Assembly (NCBI GenBank): GCA_964529445.1 | Contig: CAZGWJ010000012.1 | Location: 1-45,532, forward strand | DNA from: CAZGWJ01 sp964529445 | Lineage (GTDB): Bacteria > Oederibacteriota > Muellerivitia > Muellerivitales > Muellerivitaceae | Reading direction: 5' to 3' | Length of the DNA: 45,532 bases | Shown here: piece by piece, positions 35,091-43,097 of the stretch | How positions within the stretch are numbered: position 1 is the first letter of the stretch | Layout: each line of letters starts with the position of its first letter | Made by a program: the position numbers and the translations under genes | The notes under the pieces: generated by a model | Told to the model about the DNA's origin: nothing | Databases searched by the model: none | Seen by the model: the letters and a program-made list of their open reading frames with translations, nothing else

Positions 35091-35122
35091 AAAGGCCCGC
35101 CCCCTTCCGGGAACGGGCCTTT
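35091..35122 (-). terminator. Intrinsic terminator after ino1
   Basis: Nine-base stem AAAGGCCCG/CGGGCCTTT with a 14-base loop. On the minus strand it runs straight into TGTTTTTGG. It lies 18 bp after the myo-inositol-phosphate synthase stop. Confidence 0.8.
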
Positions 35123-35139
35123 CAACAGACGTCTTAGGG

Positions 35140-36240
35140 TTAGACCTTGACCGGTGCCCCCTGGTGGCTGACCGCCTTCGCGATGAAGGTGTCGACCGCT
35201 TCCTTGGCCTCCGAATCGGAGTACTGCACGGGAGGCGTCTTGAAGAAGTACGACGACGGCTCCTCCATGGCGCCCTTGAAACCGGCGTCCATGGCCAGCT
35301 TGCAGCAGCGGATGGCGTCGATGGACACCCCGGCGCTGTTGGGCGAATCCCAGACCTCGAGCTTCATGTCGATCTGCACGGGGATGTTGCCGAACTCGCG
35401 GCCTTCCATGCGGATGTGGCACCACTTGCGGTCCTGCAACCAGGGGATGTAGTCGGAAGGCCCGATGTGGATGTCGTCCTTCTCGATGGGATGCGACAAC
35501 TGGCTGACCACCGCGTTGGTCTTGGAGATCTTCTTCGACTCCAGCCGGGACCTCTCGAGCATGTTCTTGAAGTCCATGTTGCCGCCGAAGTTGATCTGGT
35601 AGGTGCGGTCGAGGATGACGCCCCGGTCGCTGAACATCTTCGTCAGGACCCGGTGCGTGATGGTGGCACCCACCTGGGCCTTGATGTCATCGCCCAGGAT
35701 GGGAAGCCCCGCGTCCTCGAATTTCTTGGCCCAACCGGGGTTCGAGGCGATGAACACCGGCATACAGTTCACCACGCCGACCCCGGCCTTCATGGCCTCG
35801 ACCATGTAGAACTTGGTGGCTTCCTCGCTGCCGACCGGCAGGTAGTTGATGAGGACGTCCGTCTTGGTTTCCTTGAGGATCTTGGCCACGTCCACCGGCT
35901 TCTCGGAGGACTCGGTGACCACCTCGCGGTAGTACTTGCCCAGGCCGTCCAGGGTATGGCCCCGGTACACCTGGATCCCCCGCTTGGGGACATCCGCGAA
36001 CTTGATGGTGTTGTTGATGGGGGTGAAAACGGCGTCCACCAGGTCCTTGCCGACCTTGTTGGAGTCGACGTCGAAAGCGCAAGAGAACTCGATGTCGCGG
36101 ATATGGTACTTGCCGACCTTGACGTGCATCAGTCCCGGGACGAAGGAATCCTCCTCCTGGTCCCTGTAGAACTCGATGCCCTGCACCAGCGATGAAGCGC
36201 AACAACCGACACCGACGATGGCCACACGGATCTTAGACAT
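35140..36240 (-). CDS. ino1: Myo-inositol-1-phosphate synthase
   Basis: Converts glucose-6-phosphate to 1D-myo-inositol 3-phosphate with NAD. The 366 residues are the short bacterial/actinobacterial type. IVGVGCCASSLVQG (~8-21) is the dinucleotide loop, and INYLPVGSEEATKFY (~131-145), DDIKAQVGATITHR and FGGNMDFKNM carry conserved catalytic and substrate residues. ATG 36240 has GGGAGG about six bases upstream. The gene is 72 bp downstream of a CDP-alcohol phosphatidyltransferase and ends at a strong terminator, so the two likely form an inositol-lipid operon. Confidence 0.95.
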   Translation of the reverse strand: MSKIRVAIVGVGCCASSLVQGIEFYRDQEEDSFVPGLMHVKVGKYHIRDIEFSCAFDVDSNKVGKDLVDAVFTPINNTIKFADVPKRGIQVYRGHTLDGLGKYYREVVTESSEKPVDVAKILKETKTDVLINYLPVGSEEATKFYMVEAMKAGVGVVNCMPVFIASNPGWAKKFEDAGLPILGDDIKAQVGATITHRVLTKMFSDRGVILDRTYQINFGGNMDFKNMLERSRLESKKISKTNAVVSQLSHPIEKDDIHIGPSDYIPWLQDRKWCHIRMEGREFGNIPVQIDMKLEVWDSPNSAGVSIDAIRCCKLAMDAGFKGAMEEPSSYFFKTPPVQYSDSEAKEAVDTFIAKAVSHQGAPVKV

Positions 36241-36312
36241 GCCAGCCTCCCTGAAAATGCCGCCGTTTCGGGCGTTAAGCGGGTGAAGAGGCGCATCTTC
36301 GGGAAGGTGCCC

Positions 36313-36954
36313 TTACGGGCGGCCGGACTCCCGCGTCAGCTTCCTCACCCACAGGATTCTCTGGACGGTGGTGATGAACGACCCCACCGCAACGATCCAG
36401 AGGGCCCAGACGGGTTCGCCCACCAGGAGCCCCAGGGACAGGACTGCCACCCTCATCCAACGAGGGAGGATCCCGACCTCGCAGTCAAGACCCAGGCCTT
36501 CGGCCCGGGCCCTGGCATAGGGGACCGTCTGGGAGAACACGCTCGCCGCGAAAGCGACGATGAGCTCCAAGGGTTGCTGGCGCCGGTAAAAAAGTAAGAT
36601 GAAGCCGACGAACACCACGGCCTCGGAAAACCGGTCCATGGTGGAATCGAAGAACGCCCCGAAGCGGCTTTTCAAGCCCATGTTACGGGCCAAAGCCCCG
36701 TCCAGGGTGTCGAACGCCCCGGCCAACAGCAACCACAAACCCGCGAGGGGAAACTTCTCCATCACAAGGAAGAAGGCGATGGGCACCGTCAGGAACACCC
36801 CGAAAAGCGTGAGGTGGTCCGGCGTAACCCCCCACCCCGCCAGCAAACGGCTGGTGGGGGCCAGAAAGCGGTCCAAAGACCGCTTGAAGGCAGCCAGACC
36901 GGACGGCGCGGGTGTTCCCGACGCATTTTTCCGGTCCTTCCTTCGGATGGGCAA
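36313..36954 (-). CDS. CDP-alcohol phosphatidyltransferase (possible PI/PIP synthase)
   Basis: An inner-membrane enzyme joining a CDP-diacylglycerol-type donor to an alcohol. The signature is complete: DTLDGALARN, then GAFFDSTMD, i.e. D-x2-D-G-x2-A-R-x8-G-x3-D-x3-D, at about residues 82-108. Four to six hydrophobic segments surround it. The neighbour ino1 suggests inositol phosphate as acceptor (phosphatidylinositol-phosphate synthase); glycerol-phosphate (PgsA) is the alternative. The frame opens at TTG 36972 without a ribosome site. TTG 36954 has GAGGA four bases upstream and is my choice; no ATG is available near either. Confidence 0.85.
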   Translation of the reverse strand: MPIRRKDRKNASGTPAPSGLAAFKRSLDRFLAPTSRLLAGWGVTPDHLTLFGVFLTVPIAFFLVMEKFPLAGLWLLLAGAFDTLDGALARNMGLKSRFGAFFDSTMDRFSEAVVFVGFILLFYRRQQPLELIVAFAASVFSQTVPYARARAEGLGLDCEVGILPRWMRVAVLSLGLLVGEPVWALWIVAVGSFITTVQRILWVRKLTRESGRP

Positions 36955-36972
36955 AGGTCCTCGCTGGTTCAA

Positions 36973-37228
36973 AATCGAGTTAATCTAGCGGGAGTGGCCC
37001 AATCTTGTCAAGAGTATTGTATTTTGAGGAATGATCGCTATTTTGCCGAATACTTTCCTCAGAAACGACCTTCCTATCGCCCCGAGACCGCTTTGCATCC
37101 CACCATCCCCCCTATAGGGAGCATCAACCCATGATGCCGGAAAGACCCGAACTTCTTGGTGGCCCCGAGCGAAGTCGAGGGGCTCGTGGCGCCTCGAAGA
37201 GGCGCTGGTGGTGCGGATCGTCGTCGGG
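36973..37228. other. Gap after lptB with two hairpins
   Basis: I find no gene. Just past the lptB stop are two stem-loops: GCCCCGAGC...GAGGGGC (37162-37183) and a perfect GCGCCTC-GAA-GAGGCGC (37189-37205). Neither has a T-run on the minus strand, so they are not classic terminators. The first resembles the CCCCTCGACTTCGCTCGGGG motif I recall as a common intergenic repeat in bacteria. Confidence 0.45.
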
Positions 37229-37966
37229 TTATTTGAGGGTGAATCGGTCGCCGAGATAGATCTTGCGGGCTTTCCGGCTCGCCGCAAGCTTGGCCGCCGA
37301 TCCGTGCAACAGGATCTTCCCCTCGTAGATGAGGTAGGCGCGATCGGTGATGGAAAGCGTCTCCCGGACATTGTGATCCGTGATGAGGATCCCGATGCCC
37401 TTTTTCTTGAGGAAGCGGATGATGCTCTGGATATCCTGGACGGCAATGGGATCGATCCCCACGAAGGGTTCGTCCAGCAGGATGAAGGTGGGTTGAAGGA
37501 CCAGGGACCGGGCGATCTCCACGCGACGACGCTCCCCTCCGGAAAGGGTATAGGCCTTCTGCTTGGCCAAGTGGGCCACGTTCAGCTCGTCCAGGAGACC
37601 CCGAAGGCGTTTCTCGCGCTCCTCCTTCGTGAGAGGCATCAATTCCAGGATGGCCTTGAGGTTCTCCTCGACAGTGAGTTTCCGGAAGATGGATGGTTCC
37701 TGGGGCAGGTAGCCGATCCCCATTCGGGCCCGCTTGTACATGGGAAGATGGGTGATGTCCTTGGCTTTGCCGTCCTCCTGGAAGAAGACATGGCCGTGAT
37801 CGGGGGAAATGAGCCCAACGGTCATATAGAAGGTGGTGGTTTTTCCAGCACCGTTGGGGCCCAAAAGGCCCACCACCTCGCCCTGCCGCACGTCGATGGA
37901 AACGTGATTCACCACACGCTTCTTGTTGTAGATCTTGACGAGGTTTTCGGTTCGAAGGATTCTCAC
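37229..37966 (-). CDS. lptB: LPS export ATP-binding protein LptB
   Basis: ATPase of the LptB2FGC complex that pulls lipopolysaccharide out of the inner membrane. The 245 residues show Walker A GPNGAGKTT (~36-44), the signature TLSGGERRR (~140) and Walker B FILLDEPFVGIDP. The LptB-specific GYLPQEPSIFRKLTVEENL is present. GTG 37966 is the start. It lies 92 bp after lptA. Unusually, rpoN does not follow; a ~4-kb block of other genes intervenes. Confidence 0.97.
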   Translation of the reverse strand: MRILRTENLVKIYNKKRVVNHVSIDVRQGEVVGLLGPNGAGKTTTFYMTVGLISPDHGHVFFQEDGKAKDITHLPMYKRARMGIGYLPQEPSIFRKLTVEENLKAILELMPLTKEEREKRLRGLLDELNVAHLAKQKAYTLSGGERRRVEIARSLVLQPTFILLDEPFVGIDPIAVQDIQSIIRFLKKKGIGILITDHNVRETLSITDRAYLIYEGKILLHGSAAKLAASRKARKIYLGDRFTLK

Positions 37967-38058
37967 GCGGGTACGCCCCTGACCGGTCTCGAAACTCCGG
38001 AACGCTTCCTCTTATACCACATTCCCGGCAGGATGCTGTACTCCATATCAGCGCCCTG

Positions 38059-38925
38059 CTAACGTCCTCCCACTCCTAAAACCCCTCCCCAGCTGCGGGC
38101 AGGAGGACCGCCCACGGGGGCCTTGGGGCTCGCGCCCGTTCCAGGGACCGGCGATGCGGCCGGGAGGACCCCCGTTTCGCTCGATGGGGACCGGGTCGAC
38201 ATCCCGCCCGAACCCCGGGGAGAGACGGGTGGAACGGGAACTTGGGCCTGGGGCGTTGGATAGAAATTGACCTCGACCCCTCCCTCAGCCTCGTATCGGT
38301 TCTCCCTCATGTTCATTCTCAGGCGCCGACCCGAGAAATCCCCCTGGGACGTGAAGATACGCGGTTCCCCCTCCAAGAGGACCTCGCCCCGGTCCTGCAG
38401 GAGAACGGCCCGATCGGCCACGGCATATCCTTCCGACGAGGTCATCACCACGCCTTGGTTGGCCACAGCCATCTTCTGGTCCGAATAGAACTCCATCTGG
38501 CGGCTCGTGAGGGAAACAGGGCGGAGATTGTCGTCCACCGAACGCAAAAGGGGGCCGTCGTGGGCGGTGATGACCCTCATGAGGTCGCGGTATTCCAGAT
38601 GCCCGCAGGTCAGAGTGGCCGCCATGCCGGCGTCCACAGCCGTGACGTTCCCCTCAGCAGTAGCCTGGCGGTTCCCCGAGGTGGCACGCACCTCGTCAGC
38701 CTGCATGCGGAGCTCACCATGCGTCACGACCACATCCCCCATGAATCGCGTGATTCCGCTGGCGCGTTCGAACGTGAGCTCCCTCGATCGGATCTCCACG
38801 GGCCGTTTGGGCGTGATCTCCGGGGGCTGAGGGCCATCCCCCGACGCGGCGACGCCCAGGCCGACGCACGCTAAAAAGGCGAGCACGGTGAGGCGGAAAA
38901 GTCCCGGACGCGATTTTTCTCTCAT
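38059..38925 (-). CDS. lptA: LptA/OstA-like LPS transport protein
   Basis: Periplasmic bridge protein carrying LPS between membranes. A signal peptide (LFRLTVLAFLACVGLGVAAS) ends near residue 27. Beta-jellyroll repeats follow (IRSRELTFERASGITRFMGDV, MQADEVRATSG, ATAEGNVTAVD) to ~235. The last ~55 residues are a Pro/Gly/Ser-rich tail not usual for LptA. At 288 residues it is longer than E. coli LptA (~185). The start ATG 38925 comes three bases after the lptC stop. Confidence 0.9.
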   Translation of the reverse strand: MREKSRPGLFRLTVLAFLACVGLGVAASGDGPQPPEITPKRPVEIRSRELTFERASGITRFMGDVVVTHGELRMQADEVRATSGNRQATAEGNVTAVDAGMAATLTCGHLEYRDLMRVITAHDGPLLRSVDDNLRPVSLTSRQMEFYSDQKMAVANQGVVMTSSEGYAVADRAVLLQDRGEVLLEGEPRIFTSQGDFSGRRLRMNMRENRYEAEGGVEVNFYPTPQAQVPVPPVSPRGSGGMSTRSPSSETGVLPAASPVPGTGASPKAPVGGPPARSWGGVLGVGGR

Positions 38926-38928
38926 CGG

Positions 38929-39684
38929 TCAAAACCTCTTCTTCAGGTCGAATTTCTCGATCTCGGAAGCGTCCCTCACGCGTGTATGGACATCCTTGAC
39001 GAAACGGATATTGTCCAGGTGCGCATCCGCGGTCATGCCCTGGGCCGTGATATCGTCCAGGCCCTTGTAGATATGGACGCGGGAATCGGTCCGGATGGTC
39101 TCCGTCCGGGAATCCCAATGCAACTTGGACGTCTCCAGCTTGGCGCCGTTCTCGGCGATGAGCTCCACGTGCCCCTCGGCATAGGTGTCGTTGGTCTGCA
39201 TATTGATGACGCCCCGGTCGGCCGTCAGCGTCGAGATGACGCGGTTGTTCCGGAAATACTCGACGTAGATCTGGGAGGCGTAGGCCTCCCGACTTTGCTG
39301 GTAAAGGCGCGCGCTCTGGGCGTACAGTTCCCACTGCTTCACCCCGCGCGTCGAGGAGACGAGATGGAACCCCTCCAGGGTGGCATCGGGGGCGTCCTCG
39401 CCCCGGGGAAGTCCTCCCCAGTCGCTGTCGGGAACCGAGGATCTCATGTTCCACCAGGCGAAGGCGAGCAGCAAGAGGGCAATACCCGCCAGCACCCAGG
39501 GCCGACGCCGCGCGAAGAGACCTCCCCTCGGCTTGTCGAGCGGGAGCGGCTCGTAGTCGTAAAGGCGAGAGAAGTCGTGACGTTTCCTCGCGGGCTTCGC
39601 CGTCAACACGAATCCCGCCCTCCCGGAGGCGTCCTTCACCGGGACGGCCTTCACACCGTGCAGATGTTTATCCGTTCTTTTCAC
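38929..39684 (-). CDS. lptC: LptC LPS export protein
   Basis: Single-pass inner-membrane protein passing LPS from LptB2FG to LptA. About 60 basic cytoplasmic residues precede one hydrophobic helix (WVLAGIALLLLAFAWW, ~64-79). The periplasmic part has the LptC beta pattern (GFHLVSSTRGVKQWELYAQSA, LTADRGVINMQTNDTYAEGH). The frame reaches back to 39807 inside the acyltransferase gene; GTG 39684, overlapping its last codons by 17 bp, is the most plausible start. The ~60-residue cytoplasmic extension is long for LptC. Confidence 0.88.
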   Translation of the reverse strand: MKRTDKHLHGVKAVPVKDASGRAGFVLTAKPARKRHDFSRLYDYEPLPLDKPRGGLFARRRPWVLAGIALLLLAFAWWNMRSSVPDSDWGGLPRGEDAPDATLEGFHLVSSTRGVKQWELYAQSARLYQQSREAYASQIYVEYFRNNRVISTLTADRGVINMQTNDTYAEGHVELIAENGAKLETSKLHWDSRTETIRTDSRVHIYKGLDDITAQGMTADAHLDNIRFVKDVHTRVRDASEIEKFDLKKRF

Positions 39685-40579
39685 TTTCAGGCCTGGTCCT
39701 CCAACGTTCGTGCATCCAAACCCACTGTTCAGGATGCATCCGCACCCGCCTCTCGATGATCTCCGTGAAAGATCGCACCGCATCCCGGATGATCGCGGTT
39801 TCGTCACCCGCCTCGGGGATCGCGATCGCAGGCTCGATGAAGATGCGGTAGCGCCCGTTCGCCTCGCGCACGATGAAACAGGGGACCAGGGGCGCCCCGG
39901 TCCTGCGTGCCACGCGCACCACGCCCGACTGGGTCCAGGCCGGTCGCCCGAAAAAGGGGACGAACACGCCGTCCATGCCCGTGTCCTGGTCGCAGAGCGT
40001 CCCGATGGTCTTGCCCCTCGAGAGGGCCCTCAGGATGCCCTTCAGGGCAACCCCCCTCTGGATGACCTCGCTCCCCCATCGCTCACGCAGCCGGGTGATC
40101 AGATCGTCGAAACGGGGGTCGTACAGTTTCTGCGCGACGACCGCCACGGGCACCCGCGCGGCGAAGCAAGCGGCCAGCACCTCCCAATTGCCCAGATGGG
40201 CCGTGACGATAAGAACGCCTTTTCCCCTCGAATGGGCGCTCTCGAAATGCTCCCACCCGTCGATCCGTTCGACGAGTTGGACGACCTTCTCCCGGGACCA
40301 GTTCCGGTATCTTACCATCGCGAGCGCTTCGCGGCCGAAATGGGCGAAGACCTCGGAACCCAGGCGTCGGCCTTCCCCCGGGGAAAGCTCCGGAAAAGCC
40401 GTTGCGATGTTGCGAAGGCATTTTTTTCTCTCGCTCGCCGCGAGGCGGAACACGCAACGACCCAGACAGGACCCGAGAGGCGCAAGGAGACCGAGAGGCA
40501 GGAGGCCCAGGAGAAGGATGAGCGCTCGGGCCGTGAGGTAGATGACGTGATTCTTGATCTTCTGCAAGGGGCGGGCCAC
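39668..40579 (-). CDS. LpxL/HtrB-type lipid A acyltransferase
   Basis: Adds a secondary acyl chain to Kdo-lipid A at the inner membrane. The ~303 residues have an N-terminal hydrophobic segment (~15-45) and the acyltransferase H-x4-E motif in VTAHLGNWEVLA (~130), followed by GTLCDQDTGMDGVFVPFFG. The C-terminus (HPEQWVWMHERWRTRP) is typical. ATG 40585 lies directly after GAGG, too close; GTG 40579 has the correct six-base spacing. It could be LpxL, LpxM or LpxP in function. Confidence 0.92.
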   Translation of the reverse strand: MARPLQKIKNHVIYLTARALILLLGLLPLGLLAPLGSCLGRCVFRLAASERKKCLRNIATAFPELSPGEGRRLGSEVFAHFGREALAMVRYRNWSREKVVQLVERIDGWEHFESAHSRGKGVLIVTAHLGNWEVLAACFAARVPVAVVAQKLYDPRFDDLITRLRERWGSEVIQRGVALKGILRALSRGKTIGTLCDQDTGMDGVFVPFFGRPAWTQSGVVRVARRTGAPLVPCFIVREANGRYRIFIEPAIAIPEAGDETAIIRDAVRSFTEIIERRVRMHPEQWVWMHERWRTRPESEKNG

Positions 40580-40653
40580 GGGCATCCTCGGGATTCGCGG
40601 AACTCTTCGGGACGATTATAGGGCCCCGCGAAGCCGCGACGGGAGAAGTGTTC

Positions 40654-41166
40654 CTACTGGAGGGCTTTTTTCAGGTAGGCGTCCACGGTTTGGGCCCAGC
40701 AACCCTGGTCCTTCAGGACCTTTTCCACCGCCTCCCGGAAAGCGCCCTGCCCACCCGGGGCTCTCGTCACGTATCGGGCCACTCGCCTCACCTCGGGACG
40801 GGCATCGGCGGGGGCAAGCGGATACCCTACCCGGCGCAGGAGGGGCAGATCGATGAGGTCGTCACCCAGGAAAGCCACCTCGGAGAGCTTCCATCCCCGG
40901 GCACGACAGATCCGCTCGGCCGTCCTGATCTTCTCGAGATGGCCCAGGTAGAGGCACCGCACCCCCAGCATCCGCGCGCGCCGGGCCACGGCCCTCGAGC
41001 GACGGCCGGACAGCCAGAGGACGGGGACCCCCGCCGCCTCCATCAGGCGCTGTCCGACACCATCCTGGATGTGAAAGGTGACGCCCGTCTCGCGATCGCC
41101 CACATGCAACCGGCCGTCGGTGAGACAGCCGTCCACGTCGGTGAAGAACGCCTGGATCTTTTTCAC
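40654..41166 (-). CDS. kdsC: Kdo-8-phosphate phosphatase KdsC
   Basis: HAD-family phosphatase removing phosphate from Kdo-8-phosphate in LPS core synthesis. The 170 residues carry FTDVDGCLTDG (nucleophile Asp in the first motif), WLSGRRS (motif II) and FLGDDLIDLPLL (motif IV), and no cap domain, as expected for tetrameric KdsC. GTG 41166 has AGGTGGA six bases upstream. Kdo synthase (kdsA) is not in this window. Confidence 0.95.
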   Translation of the reverse strand: MKKIQAFFTDVDGCLTDGRLHVGDRETGVTFHIQDGVGQRLMEAAGVPVLWLSGRRSRAVARRARMLGVRCLYLGHLEKIRTAERICRARGWKLSEVAFLGDDLIDLPLLRRVGYPLAPADARPEVRRVARYVTRAPGGQGAFREAVEKVLKDQGCWAQTVDAYLKKALQ

Positions 41167-41182
41167 GGAACGTCCACCTCAT

Positions 41183-41277
41183 AACCGCAGGGTTCGCAGA
41201 GATCGCGGAGGAGATCCAAGGGTATCAATTCAACCAGGTCCGTTTCATTCCCGGCGTCCCCTGCGTCCTCTGCGGTT
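41183..41277. repeat. Inverted pair of AACCGCAG-type repeats
   Basis: The kdsC-kdsD gap holds two 26-27-bp arms, AACCGCAGGGTTCGCAGAG... (41183-41208) and the inverse ...GCGTCCTCTGCGGTT (41251-41277). They share AACCGCAG, then GCAG and GC at 9-bp steps, and match only imperfectly. They could fold into one large hairpin and belong with the other AACCGC-headed repeats. Confidence 0.55.
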
Positions 41278-41282
41278 CAGGG

Positions 41283-42251
41283 TTAGAGAACCTTCACGCG
41301 GCCGCGGCCCAGCAGGTCGTGCATGTGGAGGAACCCAACCGGCCGCCTCTTCCCGTCCACGACCACGAGCTGGTAGATGGCGTGTTCCTCCATCGTCTGG
41401 AGGGCTTGGGCCAGGCGAGCATCGGCCTGGATGGTCCGGGGTCGCGGAATGCGCAAGGCCTTTGCGTCCATTTTCGTGAAGCCGGGATGGTTGAGGAAAG
41501 CGCGACGAAGGTCGCCGTCCACCACGATGCCGGCCAATCGCCCCTTCGGGTCGACGACGCAGGTGGCACCCACCTTCTTGGCGTTGATCTCGCGGACCAC
41601 CCTCTTGAAGGGGGCATCGAGGGGCACCCGCGGCACGGCCGGTCCGCGTCGCATGACATCGGCCACACGCAATTGCAGACGCTTTCCCAGGTCTCCGGCC
41701 GGATGGAAGAGGGCGAAATCCTCCTCAGTGAACCCGCGCCTTTCCAGGAGCGCGATGGCCAAGGCATCCCCCATGGCCATCGCCGCAGTGGTGCTGGCGG
41801 TCGGTGCCAGGTTCATGGGACAGGCTTCTTTCCCAACGCCGGTATCGAGGACCACGTCAGCTGAGCGGGCGAGGCTGGACCGAAGGTCACCCGTCATCAG
41901 CACGATGCGGCAACCCATGCGCTTCAGATGGGGAAGAAGCGCCTTGAGTTCCTCGGTTTCGCCGCTGTTGGAGAGGGCCAGGACTGCGTCGATGCGCTTC
42001 ACCATGCCCAGATCCCCGTGCATACCCTCGGTGGGATGAAGGCAGACGGCGGGAGTTCCGGTGGAGGAAAGAGTGGCGGCGATCTTCTGTCCGACGAGCC
42101 CGGACTTGCCCATACCGGTCACAACGACCCGGCCCCGGATGCGGTAGAGGAGATTCACGGCGGCAACGAAGGAACGCCCCGTCCTGCGGGCCAGACGCTG
42201 GAGGGCACGGGCCTCGATCCCCAGGACACGTCGGGCGGTGGAAACGCTCAC
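41283..42251 (-). CDS. kdsD: Arabinose-5-phosphate isomerase KdsD (KpsF/GutQ)
   Basis: Converts ribulose-5-phosphate to arabinose-5-phosphate, the first step to Kdo. The 322 residues contain the SIS domain (VVVTGMGKSGLVGQK, LALSNSGETEE; ~35-170) and two CBS domains (~205-322). The E. coli-type HPTEGMHGDLGM is conserved. GTG 42251 follows AAGGATTGATCC, whose TGA is the stop of the previous gene, so the two are coupled. KdsC follows across 116 bp of repeat sequence. Confidence 0.95.
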   Translation of the reverse strand: MSVSTARRVLGIEARALQRLARRTGRSFVAAVNLLYRIRGRVVVTGMGKSGLVGQKIAATLSSTGTPAVCLHPTEGMHGDLGMVKRIDAVLALSNSGETEELKALLPHLKRMGCRIVLMTGDLRSSLARSADVVLDTGVGKEACPMNLAPTASTTAAMAMGDALAIALLERRGFTEEDFALFHPAGDLGKRLQLRVADVMRRGPAVPRVPLDAPFKRVVREINAKKVGATCVVDPKGRLAGIVVDGDLRRAFLNHPGFTKMDAKALRIPRPRTIQADARLAQALQTMEEHAIYQLVVVDGKRRPVGFLHMHDLLGRGRVKVL

Positions 42252-42254
42252 GGA

Positions 42255-42974
42255 TCAATCCTTCACGGTCAGCAGTCGACCACAGGAGCAACGGATGATC
42301 TGGTAGGCCCGGCGCACCTCGAGGACGGTCTGCTGGGGAACAGCCATGCGGCAACCAGAGCACATCAAGTCCTCGGTGATCTCGGCCACGGCGGTTTTCT
42401 TGCCGCTTTCCCGCAATTGGCGGTACGCCTCGGCCCATTCCCGGTCGATCTCGGCAAGGAGGGTTTCCCGCTCCGTCCGCTTTTCAGCCGCCCGCTTCTG
42501 GCAATCCGAGGCCTTGGTCAGGAGGGCCTGTTTGTCGGCGGCGGCCTTCTTCGCGTCCTCTTCGACCTGGCGGGACAGGTTCTCGATAGCCTTCTTCTGC
42601 TCGTCCTGGCGGAAGAGCCCTTCGAGGATGCGATCCTCGATGCGGGTCTTCTCGGTCTTGGCGTTCTCGATCTCGGCCTTGAGGGCGTCGTAATCCTTGT
42701 TGCTCTTCACCTCGAAAAGCTGGTTCTGATATTTGGACACCTTCGCGTCCAAGGAGGCCACTTCGATCTCCATCGCCTTCTGCTGCTTCTGGGCTTCCAG
42801 GAGGGCCTTCCGGTCGTCCTCCAGTCGCTGTCGGCAGGCCTTCAACCTGGCTTCGGCGAGATCGAGGGCGTCCAGGGACTCCTGGCGTACCTTGTCGAAG
42901 GCGTCAGCCTCATGGTCGGCGTTTTGGACCCGGACAAGGGCCTTGAGATTCTCGGCGACGGTCTCGAGGGGCAT
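42255..42974 (-). CDS. CT398-like coiled-coil zinc-ribbon protein (DUF164)
   Basis: A 239-residue cytoplasmic protein: a long antiparallel coiled coil (~10-190, rich in Glu, Lys and Ala) and a C4 zinc ribbon formed by CSGC and CSC near the C-terminus. This is the CT398/DUF164 architecture, reported in other bacteria in connection with sigma54 and flagellar or secretion factors; its role here is unknown. ATG 42974 has GGAAGGG upstream; the frame opens nine codons earlier at 43001. Confidence 0.9.
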   Translation of the reverse strand: MPLETVAENLKALVRVQNADHEADAFDKVRQESLDALDLAEARLKACRQRLEDDRKALLEAQKQQKAMEIEVASLDAKVSKYQNQLFEVKSNKDYDALKAEIENAKTEKTRIEDRILEGLFRQDEQKKAIENLSRQVEEDAKKAAADKQALLTKASDCQKRAAEKRTERETLLAEIDREWAEAYRQLRESGKKTAVAEITEDLMCSGCRMAVPQQTVLEVRRAYQIIRCSCGRLLTVKD

Positions 42975-43043
42975 GTCTTCCCTTCCACGAATCGGCCGCA
43001 ATGGCCGGAAAGGAAGTTTATCACGCCCGCCGGAGGCGCCCCA

Positions 43044-43080
43044 TAAAAAAAGCCCGTCCCGGCCTTGGCCGGAACGGGCC
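43044..43080 (-). terminator. Intrinsic terminator after Thr/Pro lipoprotein gene
   Basis: Long GC stem GCCCGTCCCGGC/GCCGGAACGGGC with one mismatch and a four-base loop. It is followed on the minus strand by seven Ts. It lies 18 bp beyond the stop at 43098 and isolates the zinc-ribbon/LPS genes from it. Confidence 0.9.
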
Positions 43081-43097
43081 CGGGATCGTCCCTTCTG

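Noticed and set aside
37136..37205. tRNA or small RNA in the gap after lptB
   Set aside because: The two hairpins do not form a cloverleaf and lack a CCA-type acceptor stem; no support for a specific RNA class.
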